NCBI GenBank assembly: GCA_030601885.1
Contig: JAUWAU010000011.1
Coordinates: forward strand, 62,001 to 126,000
Direction: 5' to 3'
Length of the DNA: 64,000 nt
Origin: Armatimonadota bacterium
GTDB lineage: Bacteria; Armatimonadota; Zipacnadia; JAUWAU01
Part shown: positions 33,804-42,079 of the stretch, in pieces
Layout of the letters: every line of letters begins with the position of its first letter
How positions within the stretch are numbered: position 1 is the first letter of the stretch
Translations under genes and position numbers: made by a program
Notes under the pieces: generated by a model
What the model saw: the letters and a program-made list of their open reading frames with translations, nothing else
What the model was told of the DNA's origin: nothing
The model's database searches: none

Positions 33804-35006
33804 GTGGGCCGCGGGAGGGCGAGCGGCGACACGGACAAGCGCGGGCTGCGCGTGTGCCTCGCGGGCGGCGGCTCCGGCGGGCATGTGTACCCGTGTATTG
33901 CCGTCGCCGAAGCCATTAGGAGGCGTCACCGCGATGCGGAGCTGTTGTTGATCGGCGCGCGCCGGGGCGCCGACACAGGCACATTGGCGAAACAGCAGTG
34001 GCCGTACCGACTCGTTTCGACCCGCGCTCTGCCGTACGGTCCCTCGCTGCGGTGGCCGGTCAGTCTGTTTTGGCTTGCATGGGCTCAGCTTGAGACCCTC
34101 GCAATTCTGGGCCGGTTCCGACCCCACGTGGTGGTGGCCACCGGCGGCCACGTGTGCGCCGGTGTGGTGCCGGCGGCGCGGCTGTTGCGCATCCCGGTGG
34201 TGCTCCACGATTCCGACGCGCTCGGCGGCCGCACTACGCGGCTTCTGGCCCGCTGCGCCGCGGCGATCACCGTCGGGTCCGAGGCGGCAATGGCCGTGTT
34301 CCCGAGAGCAAAGACTCACTTCACCGGCCAGCCGCTCCGCTCCGACATCCTCACCCCGAGCCGGGAGGCTGGTCGAGAGCTCTTCGGCCTGTCGGCAACT
34401 GCGAAGACCCTTCTTGTCACGGGCGGCAGCTACGGGGCACGGAGGCTGAATGAAGCTACGGTGGGAGCGCTTCGGGAGCTGCTGTCCAACGGCACCGTGC
34501 AGATACTGCACATCGCCGGCGAGGCGGATTACCCGTGGACGGCCGACCGTGTTGCGGATCTCGGCATCGACGACACCAGGTATCGCCTGTTGCCGTACGT
34601 GGACGAGATGGGCCACGCGCTTGCGGCCGCCGACGTGATCATTTGCCGTGCCGGCGCCAATACGCTGGCGGAAGCTGCCGCACGGCGCGTTCCCGCCATC
34701 GTGGTGCCGTATCCGCATGCGGGGGCTCACCAGGAGGCCAACGCACGGCCGTTCGTTGAGGCCGGGGCGGCGGCAATGGTGCGTGACACCGAACTGTCGG
34801 CGGAGAAGCTGGGGGAGATTGCGCGCACGCTGCTGGCCGATGAGCCAAGGCGTCGGCGCATGGCAGGGGCCGCCAGTGCTCTCGCCCCACGCGACGCTGC
34901 AGACGCTGTGGCAGACATTGTCATCAGCATGGCGCGCGGGGCACAGCCGCCGTCACGGCGCCACTATTTCGGTAGCACTGTTGCCAACAATGGCAAAAGA
35001 AGGTAG
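33804..35006 (+). CDS. murG: Undecaprenyl-PP-MurNAc-pentapeptide:GlcNAc transferase MurG
   Basis: 400 residues from GTG 33804, one base after the ftsW stop, with GGGGAGG eight bases upstream. MurG converts lipid I to lipid II at the membrane. Motifs are the N-terminal LAGGGSGGHVYPCIAVAEAI, ATGGHVCAGVVPAARLL, TGGSYGARRLNE, and the donor-site RAGANTLAEAAARRVPAIV with PYPHAGAHQEANA. The first ~15 residues are poorly conserved. The common HEQN loop is replaced by LHDSDALGG, a noticeable but tolerated change. Confidence 0.93.
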   Translation: MGRGRASGDTDKRGLRVCLAGGGSGGHVYPCIAVAEAIRRRHRDAELLLIGARRGADTGTLAKQQWPYRLVSTRALPYGPSLRWPVSLFWLAWAQLETLAILGRFRPHVVVATGGHVCAGVVPAARLLRIPVVLHDSDALGGRTTRLLARCAAAITVGSEAAMAVFPRAKTHFTGQPLRSDILTPSREAGRELFGLSATAKTLLVTGGSYGARRLNEATVGALRELLSNGTVQILHIAGEADYPWTADRVADLGIDDTRYRLLPYVDEMGHALAAADVIICRAGANTLAEAAARRVPAIVVPYPHAGAHQEANARPFVEAGAAAMVRDTELSAEKLGEIARTLLADEPRRRRMAGAASALAPRDAADAVADIVISMARGAQPPSRRHYFGSTVANNGKRR

Positions 35007-35080
35007 AATGCGGCGGCAGTTGAGGTACACGCTGGGGTCAGTTGATCGCGTTCGGAACGCCGCCGTGAAAGAGGCACAGA

Positions 35081-36466
35081 ATGCAGCAACGCCAGCGTGA
35101 TCCCGTGCATTTCATCGGCATCGGAGGCGTCGGCATGAGTGGCATCGCCTCCGTTTTGCTTGACATGGGGTGCACGGTGTCGGGCTCTGACATACGGGCG
35201 ACACACAGAACGGCACGCTTAGCTCGATCGGGCGCGACCATCAGCATTGGGCACGATCCTGAGAACCTGGATGGTGCCAAGACGGTCGTCTACAATACCG
35301 CCATACCCGAATCCAACGCCGAACTGCGGCGAGCCAGGAAGCGGGGCGTGCGTGTACTGCATCGCGCACAGATGCTGGCGGAGCTGATTGCCGACAAGGA
35401 GAGCATCGCCGTTGCCGGGACGCACGGCAAGACGACCACGACGGCTATGCTCAGCGTCCTGCTACACGACGCCGGGCTGGCGCCAACGTTCGTCGTCGGC
35501 GGCGATGTGAAACAGTTTGACGCCAACGGGCGGCTGGGACTAGGCAGGCATGCCGTCGTGGAGGCGTGCGAGAGTGACGGCTCCTTTACCGAATTGCTGC
35601 CGTGCTCCGAAGTCATCACCAACATCGAGGCTGATCATCTCGATGTCCACGGGTCACTCTCGGGCGTAGTTGAGCAGTTCCGCGTCTTCATGGCGGGCGC
35701 CAGCCCCGACGGCTTCATCGTGGCCTGCCGGGATTGCCCGACTCTTCGCCGGCTCATAGATGGCATGGGCAGGCCGTGCATCACGTACGGTCTCTATCCC
35801 GGGGCCGACTTCTCGGCCACCGACATCGGACTGAGCGGCAGCGGCGCCAGCTTCACTCTCCTGCACCACGGCTGCGATGCCGGTCGCGTGCATCTCCGAG
35901 TTCATGGTAAGCACAACGTCCTGAACGCGCTGGCCGCGCTCGCGGCCGCCGAACAAATCGGCATAGCTCTGCAGGACGCAGCAACGACATTGGCCACTTT
36001 CACTGGCGCCGTGCGCCGGTTCGACGTCATCAGCGAGGTTGATGGAGTGCTCGTCGTCGATGACTACGGGCACCACCCGACGGAGATCAAGTGCACCTTG
36101 GCGGCGGCCAAAGCCGGTTTCAGCCGACGCATCATCGCCGTCTTCCAGGCCCACCTATACAGCCGCACGCAGCTCTTTCTGAACGAGTTTGCCGCGTCCT
36201 TCGGCGACGCGGACGAGATCATTATCACGGACATTTACGCCGCACGTGAGGCCCCCCGCACCGACCTGAGTGGAGCGGATGTCTGGGCGGCGGTGAAGCT
36301 CAACGAGCCGGACAAGCACGTCCAGTACATCCCCGACAAGGCCGACATCGTGCCCTATCTGCTCGAGAGAGTGCAGCACGGCGATATGGTCATTACCATT
36401 GGCGCCGGGGACATTCGTGACGTGGCGCGGGAGCTCGCCGCGGCGTTTGAATCAGCAGCGACATAG
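35081..36466 (+). CDS. murC: UDP-MurNAc:L-alanine ligase MurC
   Basis: 461 residues. MurC adds L-Ala to UDP-MurNAc. Motifs: VHFIGIGGVGMSGIASVL, NTAIPESNAELRRA, the ATP loop AGTHGKTTTTAML, EACESDGSF, TNIEADHLDVHGS, VDDYGHHPTEIKCTL, AVFQAHLYSRT and the C-terminal TIGAGDIRDVA. The HGKT form and the DDYGHHPTE motif separate MurC from the other Mur ligases. MurB, which makes its substrate, is not encoded next to it as it often is. Confidence 0.96.
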   Translation: MQQRQRDPVHFIGIGGVGMSGIASVLLDMGCTVSGSDIRATHRTARLARSGATISIGHDPENLDGAKTVVYNTAIPESNAELRRARKRGVRVLHRAQMLAELIADKESIAVAGTHGKTTTTAMLSVLLHDAGLAPTFVVGGDVKQFDANGRLGLGRHAVVEACESDGSFTELLPCSEVITNIEADHLDVHGSLSGVVEQFRVFMAGASPDGFIVACRDCPTLRRLIDGMGRPCITYGLYPGADFSATDIGLSGSGASFTLLHHGCDAGRVHLRVHGKHNVLNALAALAAAEQIGIALQDAATTLATFTGAVRRFDVISEVDGVLVVDDYGHHPTEIKCTLAAAKAGFSRRIIAVFQAHLYSRTQLFLNEFAASFGDADEIIITDIYAAREAPRTDLSGADVWAAVKLNEPDKHVQYIPDKADIVPYLLERVQHGDMVITIGAGDIRDVARELAAAFESAAT

Positions 36467-36540
36467 GCAAGTACTCCGCGTATTCGGACGTCACCACCCT
36501 CGCAACACTGCCACGGCACACACAGCAGTAGACGAAGAAC

Positions 36541-36585
36541 GGCGCGCCAGCGGCGCGCCAGACGCAGCAAATGCGGAGGCCGCAT
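36541..36585 (+). promoter_or_regulatory. Palindromes in front of ftsQ, one enclosing the ribosome binding site
   Basis: GGCGCGCC-AGC-GGCGCGCC (36541-36559) can form an 8-bp hairpin. Directly before the ftsQ ATG, ATGCGG-AGG-CCGCAT (36571-36585) forms a 6-bp hairpin whose 5' arm and loop contain the GGAGG ribosome binding site. This could lower ftsQ translation. Confidence 0.5.
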
Positions 36586-37401
36586 ATGAGCAGTTCGAGG
36601 GCCGATCCTCGGCCGATGCGGAACGGCGAGCGGTGCGATGCAGCCGCCCGGAAGCGGCGGGGGGCGTGGCGCACATTGGAGTTGCTGGCACTGGCCGGCG
36701 TGGCCGGCGTAGCCTACGGCGTGGCATCGTCTCCCTGGCTACGGATTGAGCGGGTCACGGTTCGCAGTGCCGATGTGGACGTGGCGCGTGAAGCGGCGTC
36801 AGCGATGCGCATCGCGCCGGACGCCACGCTGCTGACGGCCCGGCTGGGCAAGCTGCGGCAGCAGATCGAGGCCTGTCCACGAGTCAAGGATGTAGTCGTG
36901 CGCCGTCGCTGGCGACATGAACTCGACGTACTGGTGATGCCTCGGCGGCCCGTAGTGGGGCTGATGGCTGGCGCGGATTGCCTGTTGGCTGATGAGGAGG
37001 GTGTGTGCCTACGCCGGGTGAAGGAGAAGCCGGCAGATTTGCCCCTGGTGCGCGGGCTTGCCCTGGACGGCATCGGACCCGGCGACATCGTTTCGCGCGC
37101 GGGGATGGCGACCGCGTGGCAGTGCATACGGTGGGGCGAGAAACTGCCGGCGCTCGGGCGCATCAGCGTTGATGTGTCGATCCCGCAGAGGGTATGTGTG
37201 TGGTCCGGGGACGGGACAAAGGGCATCATTGGACGGCCTGCCGATCTGGGCCGGAAGCTCGCATGCTTCGCAGCGACCCTACAGTATCTCCAAGAGCGCG
37301 GCTGGCGCGCACGATACGTGGACGTGCAGGACGTCAAGGTTGGCGCTATCTGGCGCCCGGCGCCCAACTCTCACGCTCCTCCGTCGTCGCGAGGAGTGTG
37401 A
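36586..37401 (+). CDS. ftsQ: Division protein FtsQ
   Basis: 271 residues. FtsQ is the inner-membrane hub linking FtsA/FtsK to FtsBL and FtsWI. A basic cytoplasmic N-terminus is followed by one transmembrane segment (LELLALAGVAGVAYGVA, ~residues 32-48). Then comes a POTRA domain (LRIERVTVRSADVDVAREAA, LGKLRQQIEACPRVKDVVVR, WRHELDVLVMPRRPVVGLM), and the FtsQ beta-domain with LPLVRGL. ATG 36586 has GGAGG six bases upstream; the in-frame ATG at 36571 has none. Two internal Cys are unusual for a periplasmic domain. Confidence 0.9.
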   Translation: MSSSRADPRPMRNGERCDAAARKRRGAWRTLELLALAGVAGVAYGVASSPWLRIERVTVRSADVDVAREAASAMRIAPDATLLTARLGKLRQQIEACPRVKDVVVRRRWRHELDVLVMPRRPVVGLMAGADCLLADEEGVCLRRVKEKPADLPLVRGLALDGIGPGDIVSRAGMATAWQCIRWGEKLPALGRISVDVSIPQRVCVWSGDGTKGIIGRPADLGRKLACFAATLQYLQERGWRARYVDVQDVKVGAIWRPAPNSHAPPSSRGV

Positions 37402-38759
37402 GCTCAGCAGCGGCGCCGCGGGTGGGAGCGGACGACCCCCATGACCCTTCGCATGAACCTCGGCGGGTGCCTGTGCCGTCGAGGTTTGCCTCGGACTCTC
37501 CCGTGAACCCCAAGGATGCCGTTGTAGGCCTCGACGTGGGCACCACGAAGATCTGCACTGTCGTTGGCCGCCCGACGTCGGATGGCATGTTGGAGGTGCT
37601 GGGCGTTGGGCTGGAGCCGGCAGAGGGGCTCAAGCGAGGCGTTGTCGTGGATGTCGAGAACACGACGCAGGCCATTGGGAGCGCCGTTCGGCGCGCTGAG
37701 GGCATGGCAGGCGCGAGCATTCGGTCCGGCTTTGTGGGCATCACCGGCGATCATGTCTCGTCACTTAACGTGACCGGTCGCACGAGCGTTTCCGGTGGGC
37801 AGGAAGCAACGCCGGAGGACTGCGATCGCGCGCTGCAGGCGGCTCGTGACAATGTGGGCAACCTCGGCCCCAACCGCGAGATCATCCATATCATCCCCCG
37901 GGAGTACGTGCTGGATGGTCAACGGGGGATCAAGTCCCCCGTGGGCATGGCGGGAATGCATCTCGAGGTCAAGACGCATGTTGTGACCGGCATGAGCAGC
38001 ATCATGACAAACGTCCGCCGGTGCGTTGAAGCCAACGACGTGGAAGTCGCCGAGATGGTGCTGGAGCCTGTCGCCACCGCCGAAGCCACCCTTACCGAGA
38101 GCGAGCGGGATCTCGGCGTTGCGTTGATCGACGTGGGCGGCGGCACCACCGACATCGCCATATTCATCGATGGCGCCATCTGCCACACCTCAGCTATCGG
38201 CATCGGCGGCATGCATATCACGCGCGACGTTGCCATTGGGCTCCGGGTACCGAGGCAGGAGGCCGAAAAGCTCAAGGTCAGGGCCGGGCATGCGTTGCCA
38301 GGGGGCATCAGCGAGAGCGAACGAGTGTCTGCTGAAGTGGCCGGAACTGGCGAGATCGAACATGTGCCGCGGCGGCTCCTGGCTGAGATAATCGAAGCGC
38401 GCGTCGAGGAGCTCTTCTCGCTGGTGAGCGCCGATCTGCAGCGCTCGGGTGCATACGGCCTGGTGGGCGGCGTCGTACTTTCCGGGGGCGCATCGCAGCT
38501 CCCCGGACTTGCCGAGGCGGCTTCCAAGCTGCTCGGGGGCATCCGAGTACGGCTCGGCACACCGCGCCATCTCACGGGGTTGGCGAGTCACGTTGCCAAT
38601 CCCATCTACGCCACGGCCGTTGGACTCGCTATGTACGGCGCCGCCGCTGCTCCGCGCATGCATCTGCCCGCTCCCATGGTGGCGTCGGAGGGATGGTATG
38701 CCCGACTCCGCGAGTGCCTCCAGGGCATCATCCGCCGTGTGCGACAGGCCGGTGCGTAA
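37398..38759 (+). CDS. ftsA: Division ATPase/actin homologue FtsA
   Basis: 453 residues from a GTG that overlaps the ftsQ stop; later GTG codons (e.g. 37503) are also possible because the family part begins at DAVVGLDVGTTKICTVVG. FtsA tethers FtsZ to the membrane. Motifs: phosphate-1 GLDVGTTKI, the SHS2 region (VVVDVENTTQAIGSAVRRAE, SGFVGITGDHVSS), phosphate-2 LIDVGGGTTDIAIF, VVLSGGASQLPGL and a C-terminal amphipathic, basic helix (RLRECLQGIIRRVRQA). ftsZ, the partner gene that usually follows, is absent. Confidence 0.93.
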   Translation: MSSAAAPRVGADDPHDPSHEPRRVPVPSRFASDSPVNPKDAVVGLDVGTTKICTVVGRPTSDGMLEVLGVGLEPAEGLKRGVVVDVENTTQAIGSAVRRAEGMAGASIRSGFVGITGDHVSSLNVTGRTSVSGGQEATPEDCDRALQAARDNVGNLGPNREIIHIIPREYVLDGQRGIKSPVGMAGMHLEVKTHVVTGMSSIMTNVRRCVEANDVEVAEMVLEPVATAEATLTESERDLGVALIDVGGGTTDIAIFIDGAICHTSAIGIGGMHITRDVAIGLRVPRQEAEKLKVRAGHALPGGISESERVSAEVAGTGEIEHVPRRLLAEIIEARVEELFSLVSADLQRSGAYGLVGGVVLSGGASQLPGLAEAASKLLGGIRVRLGTPRHLTGLASHVANPIYATAVGLAMYGAAAAPRMHLPAPMVASEGWYARLRECLQGIIRRVRQAGA

Positions 38760-38876
38760 GCCGTGGCGTCCATTGACCACCTCGGGCATTGGCCCCTGCC
38801 TTATCATCCGCGACTCTTGCGCCATATACTGGAACCTTCACCAAGCTCCGTTGTCTAATCTAAGAACTCGAGCGCA

Positions 38877-38892
38877 TGTGATCTTGGTCACG
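38877..38892 (+). promoter_or_regulatory. CRP/FNR-like palindrome upstream of the zinc-finger gene
   Basis: TGTGA-TCTTGG-TCACG matches the TGTGA-N6-TCACA pattern of CRP-type regulators at nine of ten positions. It lies ~42 bases before the GTG start at 38934. No clear -35/-10 pair was identified beside it and no CRP gene is in the window. Confidence 0.35.
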
Positions 38893-38933
38893 TCCGTGGG
38901 TGAGATCTGCAGCCCCGAAATGGGGGGAAGCCG

Positions 38934-39968
38934 GTGTCGTGCCCTTTCTCGCCGAAGGAGCTTTCGGCGCATGTTGACGGCGAGCTGGGCGAGAGCATTG
39001 ATGCGAAGATACAACACCATTTGCAGCACTGCGTGCCATGCGCGCAAGTCGTAGCCTCCTTCGAACTCATCAGCACGACGCTTCGCCAACAGCCGCAAGT
39101 ACAGATGCGCCGCTCGGTGGTCTCCGATGTGTGCCGCAGCGTGGCAGCTCATCGGCAGCAGCTATTGCGGTGCCGCAAGGCGCTGTGGATGGCCTCGGCG
39201 CTGCTTGACGGTGAGCTACCCGCCGCCCAGGCGGACCGGGTGCGGGCACACGTGAGCACCTGCGAGCCGTGTGAGCGCGAATTTCAACTGATGCGCACAT
39301 GCGTGCGAGTGCTGGGCGAGCGTGAGGCAATAGAACCACCGCCAAGGCTGCGGCCGCGAATCCTGGGGGCTCTCGCCGCGGTGCCTCCCGGCCGTGCCCT
39401 TGCTCGGATCATTCCTCGGGTGCCGGTGTGGCGGACAGCCGCGGCTCTGGGTGGCAGTTTGGCGGCCGCGGTCGCACTGGCGGTGTTTAGTGTGCCGTGG
39501 GGACAGAATGGGTCGCGCGAGCCCCTGCGGCCCGAGTTGATAGCTCAGCAGGCGCCGGTGCGTGAGAGTGCGCAGACTGTGGCGGTCGTGGAGCCGGAGC
39601 CAGCGCCTGTCAGCGCCTCAGCACCGCCCCCCGCAGCAACCCGCGAGGGCGGCGCTGCACCAGCGCAGAAGGCCGACGCGCAGCGACGTACGCGGCCCCG
39701 CGTGCGATCGGGTTCACTGGTCGTGAAGCGACCCGCGCCACCTCTGTCATCGCCGCCCCTCGCCGAGGAAAAGGACCTCGAAGCGTTGAGCAGCGAGGTC
39801 GCGGACTCCATTCCTGAGAACACAGAAAGCACCTCGCTGGGCAGCTTGATCGTGCTTTCTGGCGACAGCGCATCTGCGGAAGACAGCGACGGGACTGCGG
39901 CGCATGAAGTGGACTCAAGCGGCTATGACTACCTATCGATGAGCGTTCCTGACTCTGACACCATCTAG
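38934..39968 (+). CDS. Anti-sigma-factor-like protein with two zinc-finger (HC2) domains
   Basis: 344 residues. The N-terminal half has two copies of the putative zinc-finger of anti-sigma factors: HVDGELGESIDAKIQHHLQH followed by CVPC (~residues 13-36), and LLDGELPAAQADRVRAHVST followed by CEPC (~residues 86-109). A hydrophobic segment (TAAALGGSLAAAVALAVFSV) then spans the membrane, followed by a long Pro/Ala/Ser-rich exported part. Such proteins hold an ECF sigma factor or another partner at the membrane. No sigma factor gene is adjacent. GTG 38934 follows GGGGGGAAG. Confidence 0.8.
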   Translation: MSCPFSPKELSAHVDGELGESIDAKIQHHLQHCVPCAQVVASFELISTTLRQQPQVQMRRSVVSDVCRSVAAHRQQLLRCRKALWMASALLDGELPAAQADRVRAHVSTCEPCEREFQLMRTCVRVLGEREAIEPPPRLRPRILGALAAVPPGRALARIIPRVPVWRTAAALGGSLAAAVALAVFSVPWGQNGSREPLRPELIAQQAPVRESAQTVAVVEPEPAPVSASAPPPAATREGGAAPAQKADAQRRTRPRVRSGSLVVKRPAPPLSSPPLAEEKDLEALSSEVADSIPENTESTSLGSLIVLSGDSASAEDSDGTAAHEVDSSGYDYLSMSVPDSDTI

Positions 39969-40093
39969 CGTGCAACGCGGTGCGCGGCGCGCAGTGAAGA
40001 AGGCGCGAAGCCGTCGGAGGCGAAGAGCACAATGTCGCCGAAGACGGCTCGTTCGCGTTCTTGGGCGCGCAGGAGGCCATCGTGAGGACGTCA

Positions 40094-41053
40094 ATGCGAT
40101 CCGAACCCATGCGGCGTGGGGCGAACCTGCTTCTGACGTTCGGCGCGTTGATGGCGGTTGCTGCGAGCTGCGGCGGTGGGGGATCGTCACCGGTGCAGCG
40201 ACCGGCCTTCGATGCGGCGCGAGCCTTCGCTGATCTGGAGGCACAAATGCAGATGGGCCCGCGGGCGCCCGGCATGGCGGGGCATGACGCCGTCGTGACG
40301 TTCATCACCGATGTGCTCAGGCAATACGCGGCCGAAGTGACGACGCAGCCGTTCAAGGAGTCAACCGAACTTGGCCCGCCCGGGCGCGAGTATGACTTCA
40401 CCAACATCATCGGCAAGTTCCCCGGCGCTCGCCAGGGCGAGGTCCTGGCTGTCGGCGCGCACTTCGACACGCGCCCCATCGCCGACCGCGATCCGGACCC
40501 TGCCAAGCGCACCGACCCGGTGCCGGGGGCTAACGACGGTGCCTCGGGGGTGGCCGTGCTGCTGGAGATGGCGCGTGCGCTCAAAGCACAGGCGCCTCCG
40601 CGGTCGGTGCTGCTGATCTTCTTCGATGCGGAGGATTCGGGCAGTGCGACGGCACCCGGCCCATACCACGGCTTCTGCCTCGGCTCGAGGTATCTGGCAG
40701 CCAACATGGGCAGCTTGCGTATCGACAAGCTCATCGTGATAGACATGATCGGGGATGCCGACCTTTCGATCCCCAAGGAGCTCAACTCGCGCGACGCCGC
40801 TCCGCAGCTACTCGACACCGTGTTTCAGACGGCTCGTCGCCTCGGGCACGGCGCCTTCGATGATCGCTACGGCCAACGGATAGTGGACGATCACCTGCCG
40901 TTCATTTCTCAAGGCATTCCGGCGATCGATCTAATTGACTTCGACTACCCCTATTGGCACACCACGAGCGATGTGGCTGCTCACTGTGGCGCCGACTCGC
41001 TGCTGCAGGTGGGGGACACGCTGCTGGAGGTGATATACGCCGACCGTTGGTGA
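40094..41053 (+). CDS. M28-family zinc peptidase / glutaminyl-cyclase-like lipoprotein
   Basis: 319 residues. A lipoprotein signal (LLLTFGALMAVAASC) has the Cys at about residue 26. The M28 zinc ligands are visible: AVGAHFDTRP, PGANDGASGVAVLLE, FFDAEDSG, IDMIGD and the late His in FDYPYWHTTSD. The string DDHLPFISQGIPAIDLIDFDYPYWHT resembles bacterial and animal glutaminyl-peptide cyclotransferases rather than aminopeptidases. It would act in the periplasm. ATG 40094 is preceded by GAGGA. Aminopeptidase activity remains an alternative. Confidence 0.85.
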   Translation: MRSEPMRRGANLLLTFGALMAVAASCGGGGSSPVQRPAFDAARAFADLEAQMQMGPRAPGMAGHDAVVTFITDVLRQYAAEVTTQPFKESTELGPPGREYDFTNIIGKFPGARQGEVLAVGAHFDTRPIADRDPDPAKRTDPVPGANDGASGVAVLLEMARALKAQAPPRSVLLIFFDAEDSGSATAPGPYHGFCLGSRYLAANMGSLRIDKLIVIDMIGDADLSIPKELNSRDAAPQLLDTVFQTARRLGHGAFDDRYGQRIVDDHLPFISQGIPAIDLIDFDYPYWHTTSDVAAHCGADSLLQVGDTLLEVIYADRW

Positions 41054-41179
41054 GATCTTGCCGGGGCGTTTCCCGTCAGGGTCAGCTTCCACGCGTCATG
41101 AGCTCCGGCCTTGCAGTCTTGCCGCCATGGCAGCGCCGGCGCCAGTTCGTGATGCGAGGTGAGCTGACCCGTTGCGTTG

Positions 41180-41716
41180 CTACAGCTTGGCCTTGAGCTT
41201 GTTCAGGCGGGAGCGGGCCTGCGAGAGGAAGGGGGCTTTCCGAACCGCGGCTTCCAGATGAGCCACGGCGGCGGCAATGTTGCTCTGCCGTTCGTAGACG
41301 TCTGCCAGGACCATGTGCGGCGCCGGGTTGGTGGGGTTGACGCTCAGGTCGCGGAACGCTTTCTCGACGGCCCGATGGTCACGGCCCTTGGCGATCTGTC
41401 TGTCGGCGCTGCGCCGAAAGAAGTGCAGGAACGATGGCATCAACACCACTATGACCACCAAGACCCAGGACAGGGCACGGAGGAGCGGATCTTCGGCGCC
41501 CCACCAGCTAAAGGGCTGCAAATGGACGGCCGCAAACATAATGAAGACAGCCGTCATCATGATGCACACGATCGCGCAGGCGGCGCCGCCGAGCGCGCCA
41601 TCCAGGTACAGATTCACCACCCGCAGCAGGAAGAAGGCCATGACGAACCCGTATATGCCAAGCAGCAGCGACTTGAGGATAACCGAGTCTGCTGTCTGAA
41701 AGAGCGCCGAGTCCAT
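41180..41716 (-). CDS. Membrane protein with C-terminal TPR-like repeats
   Basis: 178 residues. Three hydrophobic segments (LLLGIYGFVMAFFLLRVVNL; AACAIVCIMMTAVFIMFAA; LLRALSWVLVVIVVLMPSFL) are followed by a cytoplasmic or periplasmic TPR-like part (VEKAFRDLSVNPTNPAPHMV, LADVYERQSNIAAAVAHLEA, PFLSQARSRLNKLKAKL). Function unknown. ATG 41716 has GGAG just upstream on the - strand. It converges with the M28 gene. Confidence 0.8.
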   Translation of the reverse strand: MDSALFQTADSVILKSLLLGIYGFVMAFFLLRVVNLYLDGALGGAACAIVCIMMTAVFIMFAAVHLQPFSWWGAEDPLLRALSWVLVVIVVLMPSFLHFFRRSADRQIAKGRDHRAVEKAFRDLSVNPTNPAPHMVLADVYERQSNIAAAVAHLEAAVRKAPFLSQARSRLNKLKAKL

Positions 41717-42079
41717 TACTCCTGCCTCTGCACTACCTGCCTGTCAGCTTGCTTTAGGGCTGCGCCCGGCGGACGCGACAGCGCCCGCCGCCGGAGGCAG
41801 CCAGCCGCGGACAGCGAATCCGTCTGTCGGTTCGCTCCTCCCGATCACCTCGGTTCGTGTCCGCTGCGTCCCCGAGCGCCACGGGCGGCACTAGACGCGC
41901 TCACGCCCTCGCGCGGGCACACGGATAGACACGCGACCCGTGACACGCATCTGCGTCGGGCGCTCTCGGTAGCTTCTTGCCATTGATTGTCACGGTTGTA
42001 ACGCGGAAGATAACGACACGACAGGGGTGTGCGTCCGCCTGAAGCGCTGCGCCAAGGCGAGGGGATGAACGAGCCGCTC
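41717..42079. other. Intergenic region, nothing identified
   Basis: 363 bases between two - strand genes. Open frames here are Arg/Ser/Pro-rich on both strands and look non-coding. No consensus promoter for the downstream TPR gene was recognised. Confidence 0.5.

Noticed and set aside
41177..41986. 269-residue + strand open frame opposite the TPR membrane protein
   Set aside because: The - strand product has clear membrane segments and TPR-like repeats; the + frame is its antisense shadow.
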